Positions 25,245-33,597 of a stretch of DNA of 64,000 bases are shown here, piece after piece. How positions within the stretch are numbered: the first letter of the stretch is position 1; each line of letters begins with the position of its first letter. The position numbers and the translations under genes are program-made. The notes below the pieces were generated by a model that was not told where the DNA came from, did not search any database, and was given only the letters and a program-made list of their open reading frames with translations. The stretch spans positions 1 through 64,000 of the forward strand of contig NZ_JAUSWH010000002.1 of the NCBI RefSeq assembly GCF_030815125.1, written 5' to 3'. Origin of the DNA: Allorhizobium paknamense (GTDB taxonomy: Bacteria > Pseudomonadota > Alphaproteobacteria > Rhizobiales > Rhizobiaceae).

Positions 25245-25982
25245 TCAGTTGCGCACGCCGCAGAGCATTTCCCGCTTGCCCGCAAAGCCCTTGCGTCGCT
25301 CCACGCTAAAGCCTGCCGTGGCCAGATTGCGGCGCACGAAGCCTGCGGCGGCATAGGTGGCGAAGCGCCCGCCGGGGCGGGTATGGTCGAACACCGCCTG
25401 CATCAGCTCCGGTGACCACATGGCGCCATTGCGGGAAGGGGCAAATCCGTCGAGATACCAGGCATCGAAGATTAACGGGCTTGCTGTGACCCCCGGCAGA
25501 GCCTCGCCGCATATGACGGTCAGCCGGGTTGCAGCATCCAGATCGATCTCGACGCTTTTGCCGGTCTCAGGCCCTGCCGTAGACAGTGCCGCATCCCAGG
25601 CCGGAACCAGTGCCTGCCGTTCCGCATCCAGTTCCGGCCAGCGGGAGAGCGCCCGGTCGAGGTCGTTTGCCGCCATGGGGTAAAGCTCGAAGGACACGAA
25701 GTGCAGATGCCCGCTTTCTGGCCGGGTTGCTTTCCATTGTCGCCAGGTCTCGCAGGCATTCAGCCCGGTGCCGAAGCCAAGCTCGCCGATGCGGAAGGCG
25801 CCGCCCGCCTGCCAGCGCTCCGGCAGGCCGTTTCCGGTCAGAAACACATGGCCGCATTCCAGCCGCCCGTCGGTCTGGCAGTAAAAGTGATCGCCAAAAG
25901 CGGTGGAATAGGGCATATCGCCCTCGTGCCAGAGCAGGGTCTGGCCGTTTTCCGGTTCATGGTCAGGATGTGTCGCCGTCAT
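25245..25982 (-). CDS. mnmD: tRNA (mnm5s2U34)-methyltransferase, MnmD type
   Basis: This 245-residue protein matches the methyltransferase half of MnmC (DUF752/MnmD). It shows MPYSTAFGDHFYCQTDGR and HVFLTGNGLPERW near the start, the SAM-binding GELGFGTGLNAC, SFELYPM, and the substrate-side YLDGFAPSRNGAMW with DPPR-like region replaced by RPGGRFATYAAAGFVRR. It would complete mnm5 modification of uridine 34 in tRNA using S-adenosylmethionine. In enterobacteria this domain is fused to an FAD domain; here an FAD-dependent oxidoreductase gene is divergent, and the two start codons overlap in CATG at 25980-25983. Confidence 0.87.
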   Translation of the reverse strand: MTATHPDHEPENGQTLLWHEGDMPYSTAFGDHFYCQTDGRLECGHVFLTGNGLPERWQAGGAFRIGELGFGTGLNACETWRQWKATRPESGHLHFVSFELYPMAANDLDRALSRWPELDAERQALVPAWDAALSTAGPETGKSVEIDLDAATRLTVICGEALPGVTASPLIFDAWYLDGFAPSRNGAMWSPELMQAVFDHTRPGGRFATYAAAGFVRRNLATAGFSVERRKGFAGKREMLCGVRN

Positions 25983-27183
25983 GTTGTCATCCGATAGGAC
26001 CCTCGACGCAGCGGGTCAATCGTCTTCCTCCACTTTGGCGTCCACTCCGCTTTTGATCGTGGGCGGCGGCATCATGGGCCTTTGGGCCGCCGTGCTGGCC
26101 GAGCGGGCAGGGCTCACCGTCACGCTGGTCGAGGCGGGCCCTATCGGTGGCGGCGCCAGCGGGGGCGTGCTCGGCGCGCTGATGGCGCATATGCCCGACC
26201 GCTGGAACGACAAGAAGCAGTTCCAGTTCGACGCGCTGATCACGCTGGAAGCAGAGATCGCCCGGCTGGAGGCGGAAACCGGCCTGAAAAGCGGCTATCG
26301 CCGCTCTGGACGCCTGATTCCTCTGCCAAAACCCCATCTCAAGAAGATTGCGCTCGGGCATCAGCGCGATGCCGCCCATGTCTGGCGGGAGGGTGAGCGG
26401 GTCTTCGAGTGGCGGGTGCTGGAGGCATCGCCCTTCGGTTCCGGCTGGCCGGACAGTGCTTTCACACAAGGCGGTCTGGTTTTCGATACGCTGGCGGCCC
26501 GGGTCTTTCCCCGCACCATGACGGCGCTGCTTCTGGCACGGCTCCGGCAATCGCCCAGGGTGCGGCTGATCGAGGGTGTGGCCGTTCGCGCCATCGAGAC
26601 GTCCCGGCAAAGGGCACTGCTGGCTGATGGCCGCGACCTTGCCTTCGGTCATGCCATCCTGGCGGGCGGTGTCGAGACCTTTTCCTTACTGGAGCCGCTT
26701 CGGGCAGAGCCCGGCAGGCCGCTTGGCATGGGGGTGAAGGGGCAGGCGGCTTTGCTGGAGGCCAGCATCGATCCTGCTTTGCCGCTGCTTTATCTCGACG
26801 GACTCTATGTCGTGCCGCACGAAAACGGCCAGGTGGCGGTGGGCAGCACCAGCGAAAACCAGTTTGCAGACCCTTTTTCCACCGACGCGCAACTCGACCT
26901 CCTGATCGAACGCGCCCGGGCGCTGGTCCCGGCGCTGGCGAATGCGCCGGTCGCGGAGCGCTGGGCGGGACTGCGTCCGAAGGCCATTGACCGCGACCCG
27001 ATGGTGGGGCCGCTGCCCGGCCATCCGGCGATCCTGGCGCTCACAGGCGGCTTCAAGGTGAGTTTCGGCATTGCCCACCGGCTGGCGGCAGCCGCGCTCG
27101 GGGCGGTGACGGGAGTGCCGCAGCCGCTGCCGGAGACCTTTACCCTGGCCCATCACCTTGATGTGAGTTCCCGCAAAAGGTGA
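25981..27183 (+). CDS. FAD-dependent amino-acid oxidase-type oxidoreductase (possible MnmC FAD partner)
   Basis: This 400-residue protein has an N-terminal dinucleotide-binding motif (LLIVGGGIMGLWAAVLAERA) ending in TLVEAGPIGGGAS, and a C-terminal DAO signature (WAGLRPKAIDRDPMVGPLPG, then LALTGGFKVSFGIAHRLA). The fold is that of glycine oxidase/D-amino acid oxidases. Because it is divergent from mnmD and the FAD half of MnmC belongs to the same superfamily, it may supply the removal of the carboxymethyl group from cmnm5U; a role as glycine oxidase is the alternative. The ATG at 25981 lies inside the opposite start codon; a later start near 26035 cannot be excluded. Confidence 0.78.
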   Translation: MLSSDRTLDAAGQSSSSTLASTPLLIVGGGIMGLWAAVLAERAGLTVTLVEAGPIGGGASGGVLGALMAHMPDRWNDKKQFQFDALITLEAEIARLEAETGLKSGYRRSGRLIPLPKPHLKKIALGHQRDAAHVWREGERVFEWRVLEASPFGSGWPDSAFTQGGLVFDTLAARVFPRTMTALLLARLRQSPRVRLIEGVAVRAIETSRQRALLADGRDLAFGHAILAGGVETFSLLEPLRAEPGRPLGMGVKGQAALLEASIDPALPLLYLDGLYVVPHENGQVAVGSTSENQFADPFSTDAQLDLLIERARALVPALANAPVAERWAGLRPKAIDRDPMVGPLPGHPAILALTGGFKVSFGIAHRLAAAALGAVTGVPQPLPETFTLAHHLDVSSRKR

Positions 27184-27303
27184 AATTCCGCCGCGCCCCT
27201 TTCGTCATAGTGTCATGCGAATCGCCTAGGCTCCGGCCCATAAAAGCCATGTGATGAGCCAGTCAGGAACTGGCGCACAGGGCTGTCGGAAAGGGCATGA
27301 CGC

Positions 27304-28011
27304 ATGCGGTATTCGATTGCCTATACACCTTCTGCGCGTGACGGTCTGGCCGAGGCCGGGGCCAACTGGCTTGGCCGCAATTTCTTTTCCGGAGAGCCGG
27401 TCGAGCATCCTTTCCTGCCGGGGCTCGGCGCCCATGAGATTGCCTATCACACCGCCCTGCCGCGCCGGGAAGGGTTTCGCGCCTGCCTGAAAGCACCGTT
27501 TCGCCTGCGAGACGAAACCACGGAGGCCCAGCTTCTGCGCGCCCTGATGCATTTTGCCGGCACGATTGAACCGTTCACGTTGCCGCCTCTTGAAGTGGCC
27601 CGTTTCGGCGAGTTTCTGGGCCTCAGCCCCATTGTGCCCTCTGCCGAAATGGATCGGCTTGCGGCTCTGGTGCTGCAGGTTTTCGACGAATTTCGCGCGC
27701 CTCTCAGTGAAGACGAGATCGAGCGCATGGCGCCGGAGCGGCTGAGCGCGCCGCAATTTGCCAATCTCTACCGCTGGGGCGACCCGCATGTGCTCGACGA
27801 ATTCCGCTTCTACCTGCCGCTGACCGGCCCGCTGGATGGGCGGGAGGCCGAGCGGCTGAAGGCGGTGGCGGAGGCCTTCTTCCGTCCGGCGCTGGAAAGG
27901 CCGCCGCATTTTTCCAACCTTGCCCTTCTGGTGGAGCGGGAGCCCGGCGCGCCATTCGTGGTGCATTCGCTGCATCCGATGGGGCGCGTATCTGCCCGCA
28001 AGATTGCTTAA
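27304..28011 (+). CDS. DUF1045 family (2H phosphoesterase-like) protein lacking the catalytic histidines
   Basis: The 235-residue protein has the layout of DUF1045 proteins: MRYSIAYTPSARDGL, then NWLGRNFFSG, a first motif region REGFRACLKAPFRL (residues 56-68), LPPLEVARFGEF, and a second motif region DEFRFYLPLTGPL (165-177). DUF1045 members normally have HxT in both motif regions, with the histidines forming the 2H active site, and often accompany phosphonate genes. Here they read R-A-C and Y-L-P. It is therefore probably catalytically inactive. It lies upstream of puuE on the same strand, 92 bp away, with no phosphonate genes nearby. Confidence 0.75.
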   Translation: MRYSIAYTPSARDGLAEAGANWLGRNFFSGEPVEHPFLPGLGAHEIAYHTALPRREGFRACLKAPFRLRDETTEAQLLRALMHFAGTIEPFTLPPLEVARFGEFLGLSPIVPSAEMDRLAALVLQVFDEFRAPLSEDEIERMAPERLSAPQFANLYRWGDPHVLDEFRFYLPLTGPLDGREAERLKAVAEAFFRPALERPPHFSNLALLVEREPGAPFVVHSLHPMGRVSARKIA

Positions 28012-28103
28012 CATGACGCTGCGCCTCTCGCGGTGCAACATCCTCTCGACAAGGTTCCTGATGCGGCCTACCGTTGCCGAAAAGACCAAGAGGGTGATTT
28101 GCA

Positions 28104-29024
28104 ATGACCGAGAAAACCTATCCGCGTGACCTCGTCGGCTATGGCCGCTCCGCGCCCGATCCGAAATGGCCGGGCGAGGCGCGGGTGGCGGTGCAGTTCG
28201 TCATCAATTACGAAGAGGGTGGCGAAAGCTGCATTCTCGACGGTGATCCGGCCTCCGAATGCCTGCTGTCGGAAATCGTCGGAGCGCAGCCCTGGCAGGG
28301 CCAGCGCAATCTCAATATGGAATCGATCTACGAATACGGTTCGCGCGCCGGTTTCTGGCGGCTGCACCGCATGTTCACCGGATTGAACGTGCCGGTGACC
28401 GTCTATGGCGTGACGCTGGCCATGGCGCGCAATCCCGAGGCCGTGGCCGCCATGAACGAGGCTGGCTGGGAAATTGCCTCCCACGGCTATCGCTGGCTGG
28501 AATACAAGGATTTTCCGGAGGAAATCGAACGCCAGCACATTCTGGAAGCGGTGCGGCTGCACACGCAGGTGGCGGGCGAGCGGCCCTATGGCATGTATCA
28601 GGGCAAGCCTTCCGACAATACGCTGCGGCTGGTGATGGAGGAGGGCGGCTTTCTCTACTCCTCGGACAATTATTCCGATGATCTGCCCTTCTGGGTGCCC
28701 GATCTTCAGGGCAAGCCCTTCCTGATCATTCCCTATACGCTGGAAACCAACGACATGCGGTTTGCCACGCCGCAGGGCTTCAATTCCGGCGATCAGTTCT
28801 TCACCTATCTCAAGGACGCCTTCGATACGCTCTATCAGGAAGGGCTGGAGGGCGCGCCGAAAATGATGTCCGTGGGCCTTCACTGCCGCCTCGTCGGGCG
28901 TCCGGGCCGCGCGGCGGCGCTGCGCCGGTTTCTGGACTATGTGCTGTCGCATGACAAGGTCTGGCTGCCGCGCCGCATCGATATCGCCCGGCACTGGCAC
29001 GCGCATCACAAGCCGGATTGGTAA
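28104..29024 (+). CDS. puuE: PuuE-type allantoinase (polysaccharide deacetylase fold)
   Basis: This 306-residue protein belongs to the metal-independent allantoinases related to NodB-type deacetylases. It opens YPRDLVGYGRSAPDPKWPGE and shows QFVINYEEGGE, TVYGVTLAMARNPEA, WEIASHGYRWLEY, and the C-terminal MMSVGLHCRLVGRPGR. It hydrolyses allantoin to allantoate in urate degradation. The ATG at 28104 gives the usual family start. It forms part of a purine island with uraD (32497), allA and uraH (35563-36416), puuD, guaD and xdhABC. Confidence 0.93.
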   Translation: MTEKTYPRDLVGYGRSAPDPKWPGEARVAVQFVINYEEGGESCILDGDPASECLLSEIVGAQPWQGQRNLNMESIYEYGSRAGFWRLHRMFTGLNVPVTVYGVTLAMARNPEAVAAMNEAGWEIASHGYRWLEYKDFPEEIERQHILEAVRLHTQVAGERPYGMYQGKPSDNTLRLVMEEGGFLYSSDNYSDDLPFWVPDLQGKPFLIIPYTLETNDMRFATPQGFNSGDQFFTYLKDAFDTLYQEGLEGAPKMMSVGLHCRLVGRPGRAAALRRFLDYVLSHDKVWLPRRIDIARHWHAHHKPDW

Positions 29025-29034
29025 GAGGCCTTCT

Positions 29035-29136
29035 ACAGCATAATTCCCTAAATCGGGACCGATTTAAGGATAAAGTTATGCAGCAGATAATAAGTGCTAC
29101 AGCGCCGTGCGGCATCTATGGCGCGCGGCGCTGTAG
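29035..29136. repeat. Two-hairpin intergenic repeat, family A copy 3
   Basis: The left hairpin pairs GCATAATTCCCTAAATCGG with CCGATTTAAGG...AGTTATGC; the right one pairs CTACAGCGCCG with CGGCGCTGTAG around a GGCATCTATGGCGC core. Compared with copies 1 and 2 the right stem sequence differs but remains paired. It starts ten bases after the puuE stop. Confidence 0.75.
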
Positions 29137-29203
29137 TCAGCCTCGCACCAGCGGCGGGCCATAGTTGTCAATTAAAACTTTCTCTTGCCGAAAAGCCCCC
29201 GCC

Positions 29204-30997
29204 ATGCAGCCAGCGCCTAAGCCTTCCCCCCTGTCTCTTCCCGAGCTCATGGCCCACCTTGCCGACAGGATCGAGGCGGGCGATGCGGCAGGCGCCATCG
29301 CGCTGTTGTCTGCCGAGCCGCATCTGGTGCGCCAGCACCCGCTGGCCTCCAACAGTTTCGGCTATTTGTTGCTGCAGGCGGAGCGCCCGGCCGAAGCGGT
29401 GGCGTGGTTCGAGGCGGCCCTGGCACTGAAGCCGGATTATGCCGCAGCCCTTGCCGGTCTCGGCATGGCCCATCTCGGCAAGGGTGACGGCCTGCGCGCT
29501 CTGCCCTGTTTTGAGAAGGCGGTGAAGCTCAATCCCGACGACGCCAGTTCCTGGTATCATCGCGGCGCGCTGCTGGCCGATCAGGGTCAGGCGGGGCTGG
29601 CCGATCTCAGTCTCGATCAGGCGCTGCGCCTCAATCCGGACTATCACCTTGCCATTTTGAAAAAGGGCCATCTGCTGGAAGCGGCGGGCCGCCTGAACGA
29701 GGCCGTGCAACTGGCCGTTCGCGCCTTGCAGCTTGCGCCGGAGGATGTCGGCTGCTGGACGCTGTTCGGCGATATCATGCAAAGGCTCGGCCAGCTCGAT
29801 CAGGCCATCAACGCCTATGACCAGGGGCTTTCACTGGCGCCCGAGGATTTCTATTGCCTGTGCAACAAGGCCCAGGCGCTGGAAAAACAGGGTGCTGCCG
29901 AAGACGCCCTGGTGCTTGCCCGCCACGCGCTGGCCAAGCGGCCGGACAATGTCGATGCCCTGCTGCTCACCGGCAATCTGGAGCGCGACCACGGCGATGC
30001 GGATGCCGCCCGCCGCTGTTTCCTGAAGGCGGGCAGCCGGGGGGCGGCGCGCCAGTACCGCGCGCTTGGTGAAAGGCAGCCGCTCAAGGCGCTGATGCTC
30101 TTTGCACCCTTTGCCGGAAATACGCCCTATGAAGACCTGATCGAAGGGGCCGATTACGATGCCGATCTGATCATCGCCTTGCCGGAAGCCGTTTATGACA
30201 GCGCGGCGCTGGCCGAGGATGCCGATATCGTCGTCAATCTCGTCTCGGATATCGATCTTTCCGCCGATGTCCTGTCCTCGGTCGAGGTGCTGGCGGAAAG
30301 CTTCGGCAAGCCGATCGTCAACCATCCCGCCCGCATTCTCGGCACCGACCGCGCCTCGATTGCGACCCGTCTTCAGGGCATTGCCCATGCCGTGGTGCCG
30401 ATGACCCGCCGTATCGAGGCTCAAGCTCTGACGGGCGAGGGCGCTGAGGCGGTGCCGCTGCCGGTCATCCTGCGTCATGCCGGAACCCATGGCGGCGAAC
30501 TGATGGAGTATGTGGAGACGGCTGCAGCCGTGGCCGCCTTTGCCCAACAGGCGGGGGATGCTGCCCTCTACCTGACGGATTATGTCGATTACGCTTCGCA
30601 AGACGGCTATTTTCGCAAATATCGCTGGGTCTTCGTCGGCAATCGCATCCTGCCCTATCATCTGGCCATCGGTGACGGCTGGAAGGTGCATCACGCCTCC
30701 ACCCGCATGAAGGATGAGGAATGGATGCGCCAGGAAGAGCATGATTTTCTCGAAAGCCCGGAGCGGTTTTTCACGCCACAGGCGATGGCCGCGCTGGACG
30801 AGATCCGCAGCCGTATCGGTCTCGATTACTTCGGCATCGATTGCGGGCTGGACCGCGAAGGCCGGGTGGTGGTGTTCGAGGTCAACGCTTCCATGCTCGT
30901 GCATGAGCGCAATTTCGGTTTCGAATACAAGAACCCCTATGTCCGCCGCATCAAGCAGGCTTTCGCAGAGATGCTGCGGGAAAAGGCACAATCGTAA
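29204..30997 (+). CDS. TPR protein fused to an ATP-grasp-like domain
   Basis: Residues ~10-310 of this 597-residue protein consist of tetratricopeptide repeats (for example AVAWFEAALALKPDYAAALA, LPCFEKAVKLNPDDASSWYH, QAINAYDQGLSLAPEDFYCL). The C-terminal half has a pre-ATP-grasp segment (KPIVNHPARILGTDRASIA) and an ATP-grasp-like core with YRWVFVGNRILPYHLAIGD, GLDYFGIDCGLDREGRVVVF and the acidic metal site FEVNASM. ATP-grasp enzymes join carboxylates to amines or thiols; here the substrate is unknown and the TPR part could bind it. I chose the ATG at 29204; a TTG at 29165 in frame is weaker. It stands between puuE and a convergent alcohol dehydrogenase. Confidence 0.78.
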   Translation: MQPAPKPSPLSLPELMAHLADRIEAGDAAGAIALLSAEPHLVRQHPLASNSFGYLLLQAERPAEAVAWFEAALALKPDYAAALAGLGMAHLGKGDGLRALPCFEKAVKLNPDDASSWYHRGALLADQGQAGLADLSLDQALRLNPDYHLAILKKGHLLEAAGRLNEAVQLAVRALQLAPEDVGCWTLFGDIMQRLGQLDQAINAYDQGLSLAPEDFYCLCNKAQALEKQGAAEDALVLARHALAKRPDNVDALLLTGNLERDHGDADAARRCFLKAGSRGAARQYRALGERQPLKALMLFAPFAGNTPYEDLIEGADYDADLIIALPEAVYDSAALAEDADIVVNLVSDIDLSADVLSSVEVLAESFGKPIVNHPARILGTDRASIATRLQGIAHAVVPMTRRIEAQALTGEGAEAVPLPVILRHAGTHGGELMEYVETAAAVAAFAQQAGDAALYLTDYVDYASQDGYFRKYRWVFVGNRILPYHLAIGDGWKVHHASTRMKDEEWMRQEEHDFLESPERFFTPQAMAALDEIRSRIGLDYFGIDCGLDREGRVVVFEVNASMLVHERNFGFEYKNPYVRRIKQAFAEMLREKAQS

Positions 30998-31000
30998 CCG

Positions 31001-31030
31001 AAGGCGCATCCCATTATCGGGATGCGCCTT
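31001..31030. terminator. Bidirectional terminator between convergent genes
   Basis: AAGGCGCATCCC (31001-31012) pairs with GGGATGCGCCTT (31019-31030) around a 6-nt loop. It lies immediately after the TPR/ATP-grasp stop and just before the alcohol dehydrogenase stop, so it can serve both transcripts; the T tract is short. Confidence 0.7.
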
Positions 31031-31036
31031 TGCGTA

Positions 31037-32083
31037 TCAGCCCTTCAGCGTCGCCATGTCGATGACGAAGCGGTAGCGCACATCGCTCTTCAGCACGCGC
31101 TCATAGGCGGCGTTGATGTCCTTGATGTCGATCTTTTCGATGTCGGCGGTGATATTGTGCTTGCCGCAGAAATCCAGCATGTCCTGGGTTTCCTTGATCG
31201 AGCCGATCATCGAGCCCGCCAGGCTGCGGCGGCCGGGGATGAGGGAAAAGGCATGCACGGGAACCGGATGTTCCGGCGCGCCCACCAGCACCATGGTGCC
31301 ATCCACCTTCAGCAGGTTGAGATAGGCGTTCCAGTCGATCCCGGCGCTGACGGTGCAGACGATCAGGTCGAAGGTGTTGGCAAGCGTCTTGAAGGTTTCG
31401 GCATCGGAGGTGGCGTAGTAATCCTTGGCGCCATATTTCAGGCCGTCTTCCTTCTTGGAAAGCGACTGGCTGAGCACGGTGATATCCGCGCCCATGGCCG
31501 CGCCGATCTTCACGCCCATATGGCCAAGGCCGCCCATGCCGACGATGGCGACCTTCTTGCCGGGACCGGCCTTCCAGTGCGACAGCGGCGAGTAAAGCGT
31601 GATCCCGGCGCAGAGAAGCGGGGCTGCCTTGTCGAGCGGCAGATTGTCCGGAATGGACAGGACATAGCCTTCCTTCACCACGATGCTGTCGGAATAGCCG
31701 CCCTGGGTGAGCGTCTTTCCGTCGGCTTCATAGTCATTATAGGTCTGCACCAGACCCGGCAGATATTGCTCGCGGTCGACATCGCGCGTGGCGCAGTGAA
31801 GGCAGGAATCGACGAAGCAGCCGACGCCGACGCGGTCGCCGGGCTTGAACTTGGTGACCTTGGAGCCGACGGCGGTGACCACACCGGCAATTTCATGACC
31901 CGGCACCATCGGGAATTTCGAATTGCCCCATTCATTGCGGGCCTGATGGATATCGGAGTGGCAGACGCCGCAATAATGGATGTCGATGACGACATCGTCC
32001 TCCTTCGGCTCGCGGCGCTCGAAGCTGAAAGGTTCCAGCGGCTTGCTGGCATCGGTAGCGGCATAACCTCTTGCGATCGGCAT
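31037..32083 (-). CDS. Zinc-dependent NAD(P) alcohol dehydrogenase (YahK/cinnamyl type)
   Basis: This 348-residue medium-chain dehydrogenase has the catalytic zinc site ([18 protein letters not shown] and [10 protein letters not shown]), a modified structural zinc lobe ([17 protein letters not shown]), and the Rossmann motif [17 protein letters not shown]. Members of this subgroup reduce aldehydes broadly with NADPH. Length and motif order are normal. It is transcribed away from uraD, separated by a 413-bp region that holds promoters and a family A repeat, and has no functional tie to the purine genes that I can see. Confidence 0.9.
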   Translation of the reverse strand: MPIARGYAATDASKPLEPFSFERREPKEDDVVIDIHYCGVCHSDIHQARNEWGNSKFPMVPGHEIAGVVTAVGSKVTKFKPGDRVGVGCFVDSCLHCATRDVDREQYLPGLVQTYNDYEADGKTLTQGGYSDSIVVKEGYVLSIPDNLPLDKAAPLLCAGITLYSPLSHWKAGPGKKVAIVGMGGLGHMGVKIGAAMGADITVLSQSLSKKEDGLKYGAKDYYATSDAETFKTLANTFDLIVCTVSAGIDWNAYLNLLKVDGTMVLVGAPEHPVPVHAFSLIPGRRSLAGSMIGSIKETQDMLDFCGKHNITADIEKIDIKDINAAYERVLKSDVRYRFVIDMATLKG

Positions 32084-32386
32084 GGGTAGATCCTCGGCTG
32101 CTGTGCGGGTGGAGGCGGGCGGTAATGCCCGCAGGGTCCGCGAGAGAAATGGATGGCTGCGCCTGGCGTCCCGAAAAGCAGGAGCCTAGTACACGGGTCT
32201 GCCGTCAATCGAGCGGTTTGTCTCACGAAGCAGACGCAGCGCATATAGGGCTGGATGAGCCTGCCACAAGGGTAAGAGGAAAAGGGCGAGGATCAAAAAT
32301 ATTGAACAAATGTAATGACATAACATCACATCCCGGGCGCATTCAGTCTCCTTCGCGGACAGGCTGGACAGTTCCGGAAAGGCATT

Positions 32387-32490
32387 CTACAGCGCCGTGC
32401 GCCATATATGGCGCACAAAGGTTCGCTGTAGCGCTTTAGATCTGGTGCATAATTCCTTAAATCGATTCCGATTTAAGGAATTATGCAGTA
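32387..32490. repeat. Two-hairpin intergenic repeat, family A copy 4 (inverted)
   Basis: The order is reversed relative to copies 1-3: first CTACAGCG...CGCTGTAG (with internal GTGCGCCAT / ATGGCGCAC), then GCATAATTCCTTAAATCG / CGATTTAAGGAATTATGC. The right end lies seven bases before the uraD ATG at 32497, so the last hairpin may be in the mRNA leader and affect translation. The remainder of 32084-32386 shows no gene. Confidence 0.75.
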
Positions 32491-32496
32491 GAGATC

Positions 32497-33015
32497 ATGC
32501 CGCAGTGTGTTGAAATGGGGTCGGCAGTGGAGCGTCAGGCATTTATCGATCAGTTCGGCGGCGTGTTCGAACATTCCCCCTTCATTGCCGAGCGCGCCTA
32601 TGATGCCGGCTTCATCGATGAACCGTTGACGGCGGCTTCCGTGCATGACGGGCTGGCGGCTATTTTCCGCACGGCCAGCGACAGCGAACGCCTCGGTGTT
32701 TTGCGCGCCCATCCCGATCTTGCGGGCCGCTTGGCCATTGCCGGTGAACTGACGGAAGACAGCCGCAAGGAACAGGCGGGCGCGGGGCTGGATCGGCTGT
32801 CTGCTGAAGAGCATGCCCGCTTCACCGAACTGAATACCGCCTATACGGAAAAGTTCGGCTTTCCCTTCATTATCGCGGTCAAGGGCTTGGACCGGCAGGA
32901 TATTTTGACCGCTTTCGAAACGCGGCTTCAAAATACCGCTGAGGCGGAGTTTTCAACCGCTTGCCAACAGGTGGAGAAGATCGCGCGCCTCAGGCTTGAG
33001 GCCATGCTGCCGTAG
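32497..33015 (+). CDS. uraD: OHCU decarboxylase (2-oxo-4-hydroxy-4-carboxy-5-ureidoimidazoline decarboxylase)
   Basis: The 172-residue protein shows the UraD pattern: FIDQFGGVFEHSPFIAERAY, the catalytic-histidine motif RAHPDLAGR near residue 75, LDRLSAEEHARFTELNTAYT, and FGFPFIIAVKG. It converts OHCU to S-allantoin, between UraH and PuuE. The start could be 32497 or the ATG at 32515; neither has a strong ribosome binding site, and the upstream end of a palindromic repeat runs almost to the start. It lies between puuE and the allA-uraH operon in the purine island. Confidence 0.92.
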   Translation: MPQCVEMGSAVERQAFIDQFGGVFEHSPFIAERAYDAGFIDEPLTAASVHDGLAAIFRTASDSERLGVLRAHPDLAGRLAIAGELTEDSRKEQAGAGLDRLSAEEHARFTELNTAYTEKFGFPFIIAVKGLDRQDILTAFETRLQNTAEAEFSTACQQVEKIARLRLEAMLP

Positions 33016-33044
33016 GCCTGAGCGCAACCTGGCTATTCGCCTTT

Positions 33045-33064
33045 ATACCAAGGCTCGAAGATGG
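33045..33064. repeat. Possible remnant of a family B repeat
   Basis: TATACCAAGGCTCGAAGATG is the reverse complement of the right end of family B copies (CATCTTCGAGCCTTGGTATA). Nothing else of the element remains, so this is a truncated, inverted copy 30 bp after uraD. Confidence 0.5.
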
Positions 33065-33073
33065 CAGTTCGTA

Positions 33074-33253
33074 TTATTGCTTGCGGCTTTCATCCGCCTC
33101 ACGGATGGCCTCTTCGTGATACCAGCTGCCGGAGCCGCTTTCGTAAATCACCGGCTGCGGCTTGGTTTCCACAAGGCCACGCCGGTTCCTGTCGATCCGG
33201 TGCAGCGGAAACTGGTAGATCTTTGCGGTTTCCCCGCTCAAGCTCGTCGTCAT
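33074..33253 (-). CDS. DUF2735 family small protein
   Basis: The 59-residue protein begins MTTSLSGETAKIYQFPLHRI, matching DUF2735, which is defined by the AKIYQFP-like motif near the N-terminus. No function is known; such proteins are common in Rhizobiales. I chose the ATG at 33253 because a ribosome binding site (GGGAGGCAGGAG) lies just upstream and the upstream frame shows no similarity. It is divergent from glnII; the intervening 445 bp hold the glnII control region. Confidence 0.72.
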   Translation of the reverse strand: MTTSLSGETAKIYQFPLHRIDRNRRGLVETKPQPVIYESGSGSWYHEEAIREADESRKQ

Positions 33254-33378
33254 GCTCCTGCCTCCCATTCCTCTTCGGACCCCATCCACATTCGGGCTGG
33301 CCCGTGCTGCCTTAACGCGCGGCGGTTGCTGCTGGTTCAGGCGGTTTCCAAGTGTTTTTAGCATTTCTTCACAGGTTC

Positions 33379-33395
33379 TGCACATGAAAAGTGCA
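33379..33395. promoter_or_regulatory. NtrC binding site upstream of glnII
   Basis: TGCACATGAAAAGTGCA has the TGCAC-N7-GTGCA arrangement of NtrC enhancer sites. It lies about 205 bp upstream of the sigma-54 promoter at 33598, a usual distance for NtrC enhancers, in the long non-coding region before glnII. Confidence 0.7.
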
Positions 33396-33597
33396 TTTTG
33401 CTCAAAAATAAATCAGATTCTTTTCTGTGCGGTGCGCGTTTTGCAGGCATTTTTGAAGGTAAGCTTCGTTGTCTGCCTGCGGGACGATTGTCTTCTGTCT
33501 AATTTAGCGAAAAAATATTAATGAAATTCAGGGCTTCGTCTGCTTCTGGCGGTTCGAAGCGGTGTTTTTCTGGTTCTTCGCAGGGCCTAAATCGAGT

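Noticed and set aside
27259..27275. Short hairpin GCCAGT / ACTGGC in the leader of the DUF1045 gene as a riboswitch
   Set aside because: A six-base stem alone, without conserved loops that I recognise, is not enough.
28104..29024. puuE as a chitooligosaccharide deacetylase (NodB)
   Set aside because: The fold is shared, but the specific start and C-terminal segments are those of PuuE allantoinases and the neighbours are urate genes.
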